NCBI RefSeq assembly: GCF_002355435.1
Contig: NZ_AP017313.1
Coordinates: 2,542,001-2,606,000, forward strand
Source: Mucilaginibacter gotjawali
GTDB taxonomy: Bacteria > Bacteroidota > Bacteroidia > Sphingobacteriales > Sphingobacteriaceae
DNA: 64,000 nt
Direction: 5' to 3'
The position numbers and the translations under genes were made by a program. Positions 33,238-42,063 of this stretch are shown in pieces (positions within the stretch are counted from its first letter, which is position 1; every line of letters begins with the position of its first letter). Below the pieces are notes generated by a model, which searched no databases, was not told where the DNA came from, and worked only from the letters and a program-made list of their open reading frames with translations.

Positions 33238-34449
33238 ATGATTAAACCTAAAGGCCAGGCCGCATTAGGCTTTATTTTTGTTACCATTTTTATTGATGTG
33301 ATGGGGTTTGGCATTATTATACCCGTTCTGCCGGATTTAATTAAACATTTAATTAATGGCGATGTGAGTGATGCCGCCGGGTATGCAGGGTGGCTGCTCG
33401 CCGCTTATGCCGGAATGCAATTTTTTTGTGCTCCTGTTATTGGCAACTTAAGCGACAAGTTTGGCCGGAGGCCGGTTCTTCTTTGTTCGTTGCTTGGGTT
33501 TAGTATCGACTACGCATTTTCAGCCTTTGCACCAACCATTGGATGGTTATTTGTTGGCCGTATTATAGCAGGTATAACCGGAGCCAGCTTTACAACAGCT
33601 AATGCTTACATAGCCGACATCAGTACGCCGGAAAAAAGAGCTGCCAATTTCGGGCTGGTTGGGGTTGCTTTTGGCATTGGCTTTATACTTGGGCCCGCCC
33701 TTGGCGGCCTGCTCGGAAAATATAATCCTCATTATCCGTTTATTGCTGCGTCCGCTTTGGCTTTGCTTAATGCAGCGTATGGCTATTTTATACTCCCTGA
33801 ATCGTTAGCAATAGAGAACCGAAGGCCATTTGAACTAAAAAGAGCTAATCCTTTTGGTACACTCATCCAACTTAAAAAGTATAAATCTGTGATAGATTTA
33901 GCCTTATCATTGTTCCTGGTCTATTTTGCAGTTCAGGCGGTGCAAAGCGTCTGGACGTATTATACAATCCAGAAATTTCATTGGAGCAACGATATTGTTG
34001 GGTATTCACTTGCGTTTGTAGGATTGATGATAGCGATAGTACAAGGCGTCCTGATTAGAATCATCTTGCCAAAGTTGGGAAATGAGCGGAGTATCTGGAT
34101 TGGCCTGCTTTTATATGCGGTTGGTCTTGCCTTTTTTGCATTTGCTTCAAAAGGATGGATGATGTTTGTTATTTTGGTTCCATATTGCCTTGGTGGTATT
34201 GCCGGGCCTGCATTGCAGGGATACATGAGCAATAGCGTGCCTGCAAACGAACAGGGCGAATTGCAGGGCGGCTTAACCAGCCTGATCAGCATCAGCTCAA
34301 TCTTCGGTCCGCTGGTAATGACGGAATCTTTTTATTATTTTACCAAGCCAAATCCGTTTTTTCAATTCCCCGGGGCGCCATTTGTATTAGGCGCCGTATT
34401 AATGCTTTTAAGCGCCCTATTGGCTATAAGGAGTTTTAAAAGGAATTAA
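33238..34449 (+). CDS. MFS transporter, TCR/Tet-like (first of tandem pair)
   Basis: 403 residues, 12 predicted helices. GFIFVTIFIDVMGFGIIIPVLPDL in TM1, motif A GNLSDKFGRRPVLL, GRIIAGITGASFTTANAYIADIS (motif C region), NFGLVGVAFGIGFILGPALGG, and a C-terminal NEQGELQGGLTSLISISSIFGP. These match TetA-like drug/H+ antiporters (DHA1, TCR/Tet). It is followed by a paralogue about 130 nt downstream, sharing motif after motif. Antibiotic efflux is possible but untested. Confidence 0.9.
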   Translation: MIKPKGQAALGFIFVTIFIDVMGFGIIIPVLPDLIKHLINGDVSDAAGYAGWLLAAYAGMQFFCAPVIGNLSDKFGRRPVLLCSLLGFSIDYAFSAFAPTIGWLFVGRIIAGITGASFTTANAYIADISTPEKRAANFGLVGVAFGIGFILGPALGGLLGKYNPHYPFIAASALALLNAAYGYFILPESLAIENRRPFELKRANPFGTLIQLKKYKSVIDLALSLFLVYFAVQAVQSVWTYYTIQKFHWSNDIVGYSLAFVGLMIAIVQGVLIRIILPKLGNERSIWIGLLLYAVGLAFFAFASKGWMMFVILVPYCLGGIAGPALQGYMSNSVPANEQGELQGGLTSLISISSIFGPLVMTESFYYFTKPNPFFQFPGAPFVLGAVLMLLSALLAIRSFKRN

Positions 34450-34577
34450 ATTAGTTAATTAAGTTGGATTAAGTTGATTTAGTGAGTATGTTGCGTTGAT
34501 TGATCATCAATCAACACATAAAAAAATATTAGTACTTATTCAACGCAATCTAACTTAATCAATTCAATCAACTAATA
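34450..34577. repeat. Paired inverted word array between the tandem MFS genes
   Basis: The left arm begins at the stop codon: TTAGTTAATTAAGTTGGATTAAGTTGATTTAG. The right arm, about 34537-34577, contains CAACGCAATCTAACTTAATC and AATTCAATCAACTAAT and ends three to four nucleotides before the next ATG. In between, GTTGCGTTGATTGATCATC forms a further hairpin with ATCAATCAACAC. Compare the similar words at 2051-2398. Confidence 0.65.
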
Positions 34578-34580
34578 AAT

Positions 34581-35795
34581 ATGTCCAAACCGAAACAATC
34601 AGCAGCATTAGGATTTATATTTATTACCATTTTTATTGATGTGCTCGGTTTAGGTATTATTATTCCGGTGCTGCCGAAGTTATTGCAGGTATTAGGGCAT
34701 ATCGATGTGAATAAAGCATCTGAATATATTGGCTGGCTAACTTTTGTATACGCTTCTATGCAGTTGATATTTGCCAGTATAATGGGTAACCTTAGCGACA
34801 GGTACGGGCGCCGTCCAATTTTATTGATCTCGTTATTTGGTTTTGGGTTAGATTATATAGTAATGGCCTTTGCACCAACAATAGCGTGGTTATTTGTTGG
34901 GCGGTTTATAGCAGGCGTTTGCGGCGCCAGTACTTCCACCGCCACCGCTTATATTGCCGATGTGAGTACCGGAGATAAAAGAGCCGCTAATTTTGGCCTG
35001 GTTGGTGCAGCCTCGGCAATCGGGCTGATAGTCGGCATAGCTTTAGGTGCGTTTCTTTTTGTTATTAATATCAGGTTGCCTTTTATAGCCGCCGGAGGTT
35101 TCGCCTTTGCAAATGGCCTGTTCGGCTTGTTCGTGTTACCTGAATCATTGGCTAAAGAAAACCGGAGAAAATTTGAGTGGAGCAGGGCCAACCCGTTATT
35201 ATCATTACAAAGGATTTATAAAAAACAACCAACACTCGCCACCTTGCTAAGCGCTACCGCTATAGTTTATATAGGCCAAAAAGCCGTAGAGTATTTGCTG
35301 TCGACTTTCATTTACGAGAAATTTAACTGGACCCCGGCAAGCGTTGGCTACTTAGGGCTATTTATCGGGCTGGTATTGTTCGGTATACAGGGAGGTTTGA
35401 TCCGGTACACGGTTCCTAAATTTGGCCAGCAGAAGAATATTATTGCCGGCCTGATATTTTACGCCCTGGGTTTACTGCTGATAGCGATAGCAGGCAAAGG
35501 CTGGATGCTTTATTTGTGTATGATCCCTTATTGCCTTGGCGGCTTATCCGGGCCGGCTTTACAGGGTTTAGCCAGCGAAAAGGTGGCTAAAAATGAACAG
35601 GGCGAATTACAGGGCGCATTTGCGATATTGAACAGCATCAGCCTCATCATCGGTCCGCTGGTATTCAGCTATGTGTTTTTCTTTTTTACCAAAAAAGGAT
35701 CAGCGGTATATTACCCGGGTGCGCCTTATCTTTTAGGAGCAGTATTGATGCTTATCAGTACTTTTATTGCCATAAAAAGTTTTAAACGGGCCTGA
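34581..35795 (+). CDS. MFS transporter, TCR/Tet-like (second of tandem pair)
   Basis: 404 residues and the same architecture as the gene before it: GFIFITIFIDVLGLGIIIPVLPKL, GNLSDRYGRRPILL, GRFIAGVCGASTSTATAYIADVSTGDKRAANFGLVG, PYCLGGLSGPALQGLASEKVAKNEQGELQGAFAI. The two clearly arose by tandem duplication and have diverged. Twelve-helix DHA1-type proton antiporter. The 131-nt spacer carries a paired word array rather than a clear promoter, so the two may be cotranscribed. Confidence 0.9.
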   Translation: MSKPKQSAALGFIFITIFIDVLGLGIIIPVLPKLLQVLGHIDVNKASEYIGWLTFVYASMQLIFASIMGNLSDRYGRRPILLISLFGFGLDYIVMAFAPTIAWLFVGRFIAGVCGASTSTATAYIADVSTGDKRAANFGLVGAASAIGLIVGIALGAFLFVINIRLPFIAAGGFAFANGLFGLFVLPESLAKENRRKFEWSRANPLLSLQRIYKKQPTLATLLSATAIVYIGQKAVEYLLSTFIYEKFNWTPASVGYLGLFIGLVLFGIQGGLIRYTVPKFGQQKNIIAGLIFYALGLLLIAIAGKGWMLYLCMIPYCLGGLSGPALQGLASEKVAKNEQGELQGAFAILNSISLIIGPLVFSYVFFFFTKKGSAVYYPGAPYLLGAVLMLISTFIAIKSFKRA

Positions 35796-35830
35796 TTTTG
35801 CTATAAAATAAGGTAGTGGCAACCTCAATT

Positions 35831-36421
35831 TTAGATGCCGCTTACACCACCGGATATTACAAACTTCATCATATCTGCCGCACTTCTATCAATTGGTTTT
35901 ACCTTGTCGGCTGATATGATGACCACCTGGCCGGCAAACGAGTAGGAGAAGGGGAAATATACCGCCACATCGCCAGGTAAATTTAGTTTAGTGAGGTCTC
36001 GCTGTACCATAAAGCCTATCTTTTTTAAACCAAATTCATTTACTTCAACAATAACAGGTTCATTGAATTTTTTTTCCTCTCCCACAAAAGCCTCAGTTAG
36101 GTCCTTGATTGATGAATACAGGAATTTAAAAAGGGGTAACCGGTTAAGCCAGCGGTTAAACCAGCGTTTGATGGGTTCGGTTACTACGTTAGTTACCAAT
36201 ATGCCCGCAATTAAAATGAGCACTAAAACATTTAAAATGCCCAGGCCGGGAATGTAAACAGGTTTGCCTTTGGCGTCGGTCAATAATACACCGCTTAGGT
36301 TAAGCGCGTTATCAATACTTTTTACTGCCCAAAAAATTAATAGGAAAGCCGCTCCAAGCGGTACAACAATTAACAGCCCTTTAATAAAGTAATTTAAAAG
36401 GGCGCCAAATAACTTTTTCAT
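35831..36421 (-). CDS. DUF502 family membrane protein
   Basis: 196 residues. Two N-terminal membrane helices (FIKGLLIVVPLGAAFLLIFWAV and LGILNVLVLILIAGILVTNVV), then LPLFKFLYSSIKDLTEAFVGEEKKFNEPVIVEVNEFGLKKIGFMV and VAVYFPFSYSFAGQVVIISADKVKPIDRSAADMMKFVISGGV. This is the DUF502 pattern (relatives of plant LIKE-COV proteins). It sits in the inner membrane; function not established. Confidence 0.88.
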   Translation of the reverse strand: MKKLFGALLNYFIKGLLIVVPLGAAFLLIFWAVKSIDNALNLSGVLLTDAKGKPVYIPGLGILNVLVLILIAGILVTNVVTEPIKRWFNRWLNRLPLFKFLYSSIKDLTEAFVGEEKKFNEPVIVEVNEFGLKKIGFMVQRDLTKLNLPGDVAVYFPFSYSFAGQVVIISADKVKPIDRSAADMMKFVISGGVSGI

Positions 36422-36757
36422 GATGAACCAATTTCTGCTTATAAAAACTGTTATCGGTTATTGTAAATGATTAACAATTTTTATTTTATCCATGTAAATA
36501 TAAGGCACTATCCGGGACTATTTTGCAGTAGCATGTTTTTTCTTTTTTTGAGCAATTGATGCCCCCGGTAATAGTAAATATTTCCACAACAATCAATCGG
36601 TTGTTGTAAATAACAACCCCGTGCGCTTTACGCTTTCCATTATCAATCGTTGAATTGCTTGGCACTATCATTGTATGTTAACGTTGCCGGGGCCACGATG
36701 ATCGGGAGGGAACCAGTTCAATGAATTTAGTATTTACATCTTCCAATTTTAATAAAC
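36422..36757. other. Non-coding spacer between divergent genes
   Basis: About 335 nt. It contains ATCAATCGGTTGTTGTAAATAACAACC (36590-36617), a small palindrome GTTGTaaaTaACAAC, and AT-rich stretches. A 61-codon minus-strand frame here has no protein-like character. I see no RNA gene or clear promoter. Confidence 0.4.
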
Positions 36758-36976
36758 ATGATATTATTTTTTAGCCGTTATTTTTGCACCCTTGTTGGCT
36801 TTGCCATCATTTTATTGATGTTGTACAAAGCCTTCTCTAACCTTGATGATTTTCAGCCGTTAACCGCTATCGAATATTCGGTGCCGGCGATAATTTTTAT
36901 CGGTATTGCATACAGGTCGTATCCAAAAGCGGGAAGGGAACCAAATCAAGCCCGAAAAAGACAATTAAACTCCTGA
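36758..36976 (+). CDS. Small two-helix membrane protein of unknown function
   Basis: 72 residues: ILFFSRYFCTLVGFAIILLMLYKAF (TM1), then IEYSVPAIIFIGIAYRSY (TM2), and a basic, probably cytoplasmic tail (GREPNQARKRQLNS). No recognised family. The reading frame, hydrophobicity and charge layout look like a real short membrane protein. It converges with murF-alr 35 nt downstream. Confidence 0.55.
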   Translation: MILFFSRYFCTLVGFAIILLMLYKAFSNLDDFQPLTAIEYSVPAIIFIGIAYRSYPKAGREPNQARKRQLNS

Positions 36977-37010
36977 ACTGTATTATTTTCAGTATATTAT
37001 GGATTGATTA

Positions 37011-39473
37011 TTATTCATAAAAGTACACTCTTTTTACACGCTGGGAAATATTGGTTAAAATTTCATAGGGTATGGTGCCGATTTGTTCCGCGAGTGCCTC
37101 AATACGTTGCTGTTCGTTAAAAACAATCACCTCGTCGCCTTCTTTTACATCAATATCACTCACATCAAGCATGCACATATCCATCGTAATATTGCCAACG
37201 GTGGGCACAAGTGTTCCTTTTACCAGCATCTTGCCTACGCCGTTGCCAAATGCGCGCAAATAGCCGTCGGCATAACCAATCCGTACGGTGGCTATCTTTC
37301 CATTGTTACCAAGTTTGCCGCTCCTGTTATAACTTATGGTATCTCCGTTCGTAATGTTTTTTACCTGCGATACGCTCGTTTTTAAACTGGCTATAGGTTG
37401 CAATCCGTTTTCGGTCGCCGGCGTTGCGGCATCTATACCATAAAGCCCAATACCAAGCCTTACCATATCATACTGCGCATTTGGCCACCTTACTATGCCC
37501 GAAGTATTGCAAAGGTGCCTGATCACTTTATAACCCAGTGCTTTTTCAATCAGCTTAAATGCTTTTTCAAAATTACGCACCTGGGTTTTAGTGAATTCAT
37601 CGTGCTCCGCAGCATCGCTGGCCACCAAATGAGAAAATACCGACCTGATGTTTACATACCTGTTCTCTTCGAGCAAGTCGCAAAGGGTTTCCACCTCAAA
37701 ATTTTCAAAGCCCAGGCGGTGCATGCCGGTGTCAATTTTCAGGTGTACGGGGTAATCCAACACGTTTTGTTGCCGGGCATATTTGATGTAATCGTCAAAC
37801 AGACCAAAACTATAGATCACTGGCTCCAGGTTATATTCAGTCAGTTTGTCAAAAGCGGAAGCTTCCGGGTTAAGTACCATCACCGGCAGGGTGATACCGG
37901 TTTTACGCAAGGCAACGCCTTCGTCAATATAGGCTACTGCAAGGTAATCAACCTTGTTGTACTGCAGGATATTGGCCACCTCAAAAGTGCCGCTGCCGTA
38001 AGAGAATGCTTTCACCATGGCCATTACCTTTACACCCGGCTTTAATTTGCTTCGGTAAAAATTAAGGTTATTAACCATGGCATTCAGGTTGATTTCCATT
38101 ACCGTTTCGTGCGCCTTTTGCACCAGTGCACGGCTTATACTTTCGAACTCAAAACTCCGCGAACCTTTTATCAGGATGGTTTCCTCTTTAAAATTAAGGG
38201 CGCGGAGATGCTGCAGCATCGATGGCGTATCCGGGTAAAAGTGTTTAACAGGTATATCAAAATCTTCCTGGTATTTGCTGAGCGCTTTGCCTACACCAAC
38301 AAATTTATCCACATGCTTCGCCTTTATCATTTCGGCCACCTGTTTATACAGCACATCTGGCTGTAAGCCCGACTGGAAGATATCAGACAAGATCAATGTT
38401 TTTTTGGTATGCTGATTTTGCTGGTTCAAAAAATTCAAGGCAATTTCCAGCGATTGAACATCCGAGTTATAGGAATCATCTATTACCGAACAATCATTGA
38501 TGCCTGTTTTTAATTCAAGCCGCATGCTTACCGGGTTAAGGTGTTCAATCCTGTCGTCTGTTTCTGCTGCCGAATAGCCCATCGCCAGCATTACGGCCCA
38601 GCAAACAATCGCATTCTCAACTGAGGCTCCATCCATAAAGGGAATAAGGCATTCAATTTCGTCCCCCTTGTACCTCGCCCTTAAATAAGTATTCCGTTTG
38701 ATAACCGTTTCGCTGAAAACGTACAGGTCTGCCTGTTTAAATTTGGTGCTCCAGGTAAAGCAATCTTTTACGGAGATATCTTCTTTAAAATCCATCAACT
38801 GCTCGTAGTTATGGATCAGCAGGCGACAGTTTTTAAAAAGCAGCAGCTTTTCTTTTACTTTTTCATCGCGGCTTGCAAAACCTTCGTCATGGGCGGTACC
38901 GATATGCGTTAGTACGCCAATGGATGGCCGGATGATAGTTTCAAGCCTTACCATCTCGTTGCGGGTGGAGATCCCGGCTTCGAAAATTCCAAGGTTGTTT
39001 TTTACGTTGATCTGCCATACCGAAAGTGGCACGCCTATTTGCGAGTTATAACTTTTAGGGTTGCGTACAATGTTTTTATCTGTGCACAGCAACTGGTAAA
39101 GCCATTCCTTAACAATGGTTTTGCCGTTACTGCCCGTTATGCCTATAACGTCAAGGTTGAAACTGCTGCGGTGATGCGCCGCCAACGTTTGCAAAGCCTG
39201 CAGCACGTCGGTTACGATCAAAAAGTTGGCCTCCGGCATTATCAGTTGCGGGCCTTCTTTAACAACAAAATTGCGTACCCCGGCAGCATAAGCTTCAGCA
39301 ATAAATTCATGTCCGTTGCGGCGGCCGCTCAACGCAAAAAACAAGCCTTCGGCGGCATTGCCTATCCGCCGGCTGTCGGTGATCAACGAACTGATGTTAT
39401 ACTCTTTTACAATATTGCCGCCGGCCTTAATGATCTGCTGAATTGCCGAAATAGGGTATTGATTACTGGACAT
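37011..39473 (-). CDS. MurF-alanine racemase fusion
   Basis: 820 residues, two enzymes in one chain, as is usual in Bacteroidota. Residues about 1-450 are the Mur ligase MurF: an uridyl-binding N-domain, ATP loop GITGSNGKTIVKEW, FEAGISTRNEM, THIGTAHDEGF and DDSYNSD. Residues about 455-820 are PLP-dependent alanine racemase: MVKAFSYGSG with the Schiff-base lysine, HLKIDTGMHRLGF, LCNTSGIVRW, RLGIGLYGID, SYNRSG and GNITMDMCMLDV. It supplies D-Ala and adds D-Ala-D-Ala to the peptidoglycan precursor in the cytoplasm. Divergent from recX. Confidence 0.95.
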   Translation of the reverse strand: MSSNQYPISAIQQIIKAGGNIVKEYNISSLITDSRRIGNAAEGLFFALSGRRNGHEFIAEAYAAGVRNFVVKEGPQLIMPEANFLIVTDVLQALQTLAAHHRSSFNLDVIGITGSNGKTIVKEWLYQLLCTDKNIVRNPKSYNSQIGVPLSVWQINVKNNLGIFEAGISTRNEMVRLETIIRPSIGVLTHIGTAHDEGFASRDEKVKEKLLLFKNCRLLIHNYEQLMDFKEDISVKDCFTWSTKFKQADLYVFSETVIKRNTYLRARYKGDEIECLIPFMDGASVENAIVCWAVMLAMGYSAAETDDRIEHLNPVSMRLELKTGINDCSVIDDSYNSDVQSLEIALNFLNQQNQHTKKTLILSDIFQSGLQPDVLYKQVAEMIKAKHVDKFVGVGKALSKYQEDFDIPVKHFYPDTPSMLQHLRALNFKEETILIKGSRSFEFESISRALVQKAHETVMEINLNAMVNNLNFYRSKLKPGVKVMAMVKAFSYGSGTFEVANILQYNKVDYLAVAYIDEGVALRKTGITLPVMVLNPEASAFDKLTEYNLEPVIYSFGLFDDYIKYARQQNVLDYPVHLKIDTGMHRLGFENFEVETLCDLLEENRYVNIRSVFSHLVASDAAEHDEFTKTQVRNFEKAFKLIEKALGYKVIRHLCNTSGIVRWPNAQYDMVRLGIGLYGIDAATPATENGLQPIASLKTSVSQVKNITNGDTISYNRSGKLGNNGKIATVRIGYADGYLRAFGNGVGKMLVKGTLVPTVGNITMDMCMLDVSDIDVKEGDEVIVFNEQQRIEALAEQIGTIPYEILTNISQRVKRVYFYE

Positions 39474-39531
39474 GGTACGAATTTGCTTATATTTCTGCCA
39501 ATAGAAGAATTTTTAACGAATTTTGGTTTTG

Positions 39532-40014
39532 ATGGAAGAGGCGAAAACGAAAATAATTTTAGACGAAAAGGCTGCTTATACCAAAGCCGAACATTTTTGC
39601 GCCTACCAGGAACGTGCCCAGCAGGAGGTGAGGGATAAACTATATGAGTACGGCCTGCATCAAAACGCGGTTGAAAATATCGTCAGTACGCTGATCACCG
39701 AGGGGTTTATTAATGAGGAGCGTTTTGCCAATGCCTACGCAAGGGGTAAATTTAACCAGAAAGGGTGGGGAAAGATCAAAATTAAACAAGGGCTTAAGTT
39801 TAAAAAAGTGCCCGATGTTTTGATAAAAAAAGCACTGCTGGGCATACCTTATGACGATTATATCCGGATGCTGCAAAAGGTATTAACCAAAAAAGCCGCC
39901 CAGGTTACCGAAAAAAATGCCTATAAGCGAAAGTATAAATTACAGCAATACGCGTTAAGCAGGGGGTATGAGGGGGATATTATTGCCGATATTTTGAAAG
40001 AAATGGTTGATTAA
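39532..40014 (+). CDS. recX: Regulatory protein RecX
   Basis: 160 residues from the ATG at 39532; the frame extends to a TTG nine nucleotides earlier. Three-helix RecX repeats are clear: AEHFCAYQERAQQEVRDKLYEYGL, VSTLITEGFINEERFANAYARGKFNQKGWGKIKIKQGLKFKKV, and YKLQQYALSRGYEGDIIADIL. RecX binds the RecA filament and inhibits it. The gene ends inside a word array (GGTTGATTAA) that also provides the stop codon. Confidence 0.9.
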   Translation: MEEAKTKIILDEKAAYTKAEHFCAYQERAQQEVRDKLYEYGLHQNAVENIVSTLITEGFINEERFANAYARGKFNQKGWGKIKIKQGLKFKKVPDVLIKKALLGIPYDDYIRMLQKVLTKKAAQVTEKNAYKRKYKLQQYALSRGYEGDIIADILKEMVD

Positions 40015-40150
40015 ATTGATTTATTGGGATTAAGTCGATGGCTTTTTTAACTTTTTTGAAGCGTATTGTAAATAATTGAAAATATTTATTGTTTTTTTTA
40101 TTCCCCTAAGGTTTTTATTTACAATAACTTAATCAACCAGATCTAACCCG
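40002..40150. repeat. Paired word array overlapping the recX stop
   Basis: The left arm, about 40006-40045, contains GGTTGATTAAATTGATTTATTGGGATTAAGTCGATGG. The right arm, about 40120-40150, reads AATAACTTAATCAACCAG and then ATCTAACCCGAT. These are inverted complements with mismatches. The stop codon of recX is part of the left arm. Confidence 0.5.
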
Positions 40151-40197
40151 ATAAGCAGCTCACTCATCACAAAAACAAAAAAAAGTAAAATTACCCC

Positions 40198-40227
40198 TTG
40201 CAGAATATTCATTTCTGGCTATATTTG
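40198..40227 (+). promoter_or_regulatory. Promoter of the tRNA genes
   Basis: TTG (40198-40200), exactly 19 nt, TATATTTG (40220-40227): a perfect match to the Bacteroidota consensus TTG-N19-TAnnTTTG, 50 nt upstream of tRNA-Gly. Confidence 0.8.
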
Positions 40228-40277
40228 CACTCCGCTAAGCGAAAAAGAAATTTTAACAAAGCGGAGTTCTTAAAATT

Positions 40278-40350
<73 letters not shown>

Positions 40351-40412
40351 CAAATCCCTTCCACAAGAAGGGATTTATTGTTAAAAGGTTTAATTACCTT
40401 TAATGGAACCAT

Positions 40413-40497
40413 GCTCAGATGGTGGAACTGGTAGACACGCAGGACTTAAAATCCTGTTCCCGTAAACGGAGTGCGGGTTCGATTCCCGCTCTGAGTA
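40413..40497 (+). tRNA. tRNA-Leu (anticodon TAA)
   Basis: 85 nt, a class II tRNA with long variable arm. Acceptor arms GCTCAGA and TCTGAGT, anticodon arm CAGGA-CTTAAAA-TCCTG with anticodon TAA, variable arm TTCCCGTAAACGGA, T-arm GCGGG-TTCGATT-CCCGC, discriminator A. The accessory RHS patch starts right after it. Confidence 0.95.
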
Positions 40498-40498
40498 C

Positions 40499-40525
40499 AA
40501 AGCCCCGCCAGGGGCTTTGTTGTTT
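40499..40525 (+). terminator. Terminator of the tRNA operon
   Basis: AAAGCCCC, loop GCCA, GGGGCTTT then GTTGTTTTA. An 8-bp stem directly after tRNA-Leu. Confidence 0.8.
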
Positions 40526-40773
40526 TATGACTATCTGATTTCCGACGGATTTTCAGTTTAGTGTTCCATTTTTTCACGGAACAAATGGAACGTTGTGGAA
40601 CATGCTTATTATCAATGTGTTTCATGTTATACAGATTTCACTATTTGACTAAGTTGCTGATAATCAGCATATATTAAAAAGGCTCTTTCAACGAAATTGC
40701 TGCAATTAGCTGATTATCAAATGTTTCTTATTTCAGGGGAAAAGCATAAAGTGTAAACGTATTTCAGGATTAG

Positions 40774-40995
40774 GCAGGCCGCACCATCCTGGCCATGATG
40801 CAGCACTTTGAAATTCCGCCCGGCACCGTTCTCCCCGGCGAAATGGCGTACGAAGTTTGGGCCGATGAGCAGGACAGTATCCACATCCGCAAAACCGAAG
40901 ATTTGGCGCCCGAAGCGGATAACCCCAATATTATGGTGATAAAATGTTTCGGGGTTTTGAGGTTGGGGAGAATTGAACTATCAGCGATGCACTAG
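40774..40995 (+). pseudogene. Fragment of an unidentified protein
   Basis: An open stretch codes AGRTILAMMQHFEIPPGTVLP and continues to IMVIKCFGVLRLGRIEL before losing protein character. It is preceded in frame by a stop at 40771 and has no clear start signal. The composition is protein-like (PGTVLPGEMAYEVWADEQD), so I take it as a remnant of a displaced gene. Family not recognised. It lies between the tRNAs and an RHS remnant. The other bases from 40526 to 41010 hold only degenerate GGAAC/GTTCC repeats (about 40562-40604). Confidence 0.4.
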
Positions 40996-41010
40996 GTACA
41001 CGGCCCCGAA

Positions 41011-41190
41011 CGCTGCCGCAAGCCTCCCGCTTGTGGCCCGCCGACAGGTAATGAACAATTATTTACGCCTGATAGCCTAATTCAGCCTTTTTTTAATTTT
41101 TGAAAATATTTACCGGCTATTTATCGCGTGTTTAGCCCGCAAAGTGGCTACATAGCATGCGGGCCACAAGCCGGGAGGCTTGCGGCAGCG
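41011..41190. repeat. 31-nt near-perfect inverted repeat in the RHS patch
   Basis: The left arm, 41011-41041, starts CGCTGCCGCAAGCCTCCCGC. The right arm, 41159-41190, starts GCGGGCCACAAGCCGGGAGG and is its reverse complement with one single-base indel. The loop is 117 nt. The right arm interrupts the coding sequence of the RHS remnant. Confidence 0.75.
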
Positions 41191-41532
41191 AAAAAATTGC
41201 TTGCGGTAGCGGGGGCCCGCTTTATAGATTTTCAGCGGCTTATTGTAAACACTCCAGGTAATGCTGTTCACCCCGCCATTTCCGGTAATACCCGAGTAGG
41301 CATCATAGATCAGGTTGCCCAAAACATCGTAACGGTAATTGGTGGTATTGGTCTGGTTACGCAGGTCGAGGTTATAACCGCTGCTGCTCACCGCATCATG
41401 GATATAGTTGAGCCGGTTGTTTTTCAGCTTGCCGCTCACTAAGGGATAATAATAGGTAAGGCTGTCAATCGTTGGCGAGGCTCCGTTTCGCCCGTAGGAT
41501 ATTGGGCAACCAAAGTAGATGTTTAAAAAAAA
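41110..41532 (-). pseudogene. RHS/YD-repeat protein fragment
   Basis: The minus-strand frame is open from about 41532 and reads CPISYGRNGASPTIDSLTYY, then YPLVSGKLKNNRLNYIHDAV, YRYDVLGNLIYD and ITWSVYNKPLKI. This is classic RHS core sequence with a YD repeat (YRYDxLGNLIYD). It then runs into the 31-nt inverted repeat, which codes the non-homologous tail. Neither a start nor the rest of the barrel is present. It is a relic of a secreted polymorphic toxin. Confidence 0.75.
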
Positions 41533-41644
41533 AGGTTTAATGATCGCTCATTCTTTTAGAAAGACAAACAAATTTATATCAACAACAGTTTTGTAACACA
41601 ACATAAAGGTTCAGGCAGTTAGAGGCTTTCTAAACTACAAAAAT

Positions 41645-41673
41645 AAGCGGGTGGCCCTTAACACCATCCGCTT
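41645..41673. terminator. Bidirectional terminator downstream of the candidate immunity gene
   Basis: AAGCGGGTGG, loop CCCTTAACA, CCATCCGCTT (one G-U pair), with T-rich tracts on both sides (TTTTCCTGTTTTTT on plus; TTATTTTTG on minus). It lies 100 nt after the immunity gene stop. Confidence 0.7.
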
Positions 41674-41772
41674 TTCCTGTTTTTTATTTTATGCCGTAAA
41701 AATTATACCTAATTTTCAGTGCTTTATGGCTTTATCAACTATTTTGTAACACCACCCATTCCCAATGCTTCC

Positions 41773-42063
41773 TTAGGTCGCATTATTCTTTTGACTGATG
41801 GCCCTCAAAACAGCTGCGGTTCTGTCAAAATCAACATACGTGCAAAATCTTTCCGAATCGTTAGTCAGCAGTATCAAAGAGTCGATATCGTCCTTCAATG
41901 ACCCAAGAATGGCTGGTGTTTGTTCAAATGACTCCCATCTGTCTGACGGTATGTACCAATAAAAATCAGTTTCAAGTTCAATCTGATCTATATTTTCATA
42001 TTCTAGTTTGTCAATAATCCTGGAAAAAATCATTTTCAAATCACTCTTACTAATAGTACTCAT
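41773..42063 (-). CDS. Small acidic protein, candidate immunity protein
   Basis: 96 residues, acidic, no signal peptide: IFSRIIDKLEYENIDQIELETDFYWYIPSDRWESFEQTPAILGSLKDDIDSL. It overlaps the end of the preceding toxin-tip ORF by four nucleotides (ATGA). Size, charge and strict coupling to an RHS C-terminal fragment are what immunity genes of polymorphic toxins look like. I cannot name the family with certainty. Confidence 0.6.
   Translation of the reverse strand: MSTISKSDLKMIFSRIIDKLEYENIDQIELETDFYWYIPSDRWESFEQTPAILGSLKDDIDSLILLTNDSERFCTYVDFDRTAAVLRAISQKNNAT

Noticed and set aside
36486..36671. 61-codon minus-strand frame in the DUF502 to small membrane protein spacer
   Set aside because: No signal, domain or codon pattern; composition looks non-coding.
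37398..38045. 215-codon plus-strand frame opposite murF-alr
   Set aside because: Shadow of a conserved gene; its composition mirrors the racemase codons and shows no family features.
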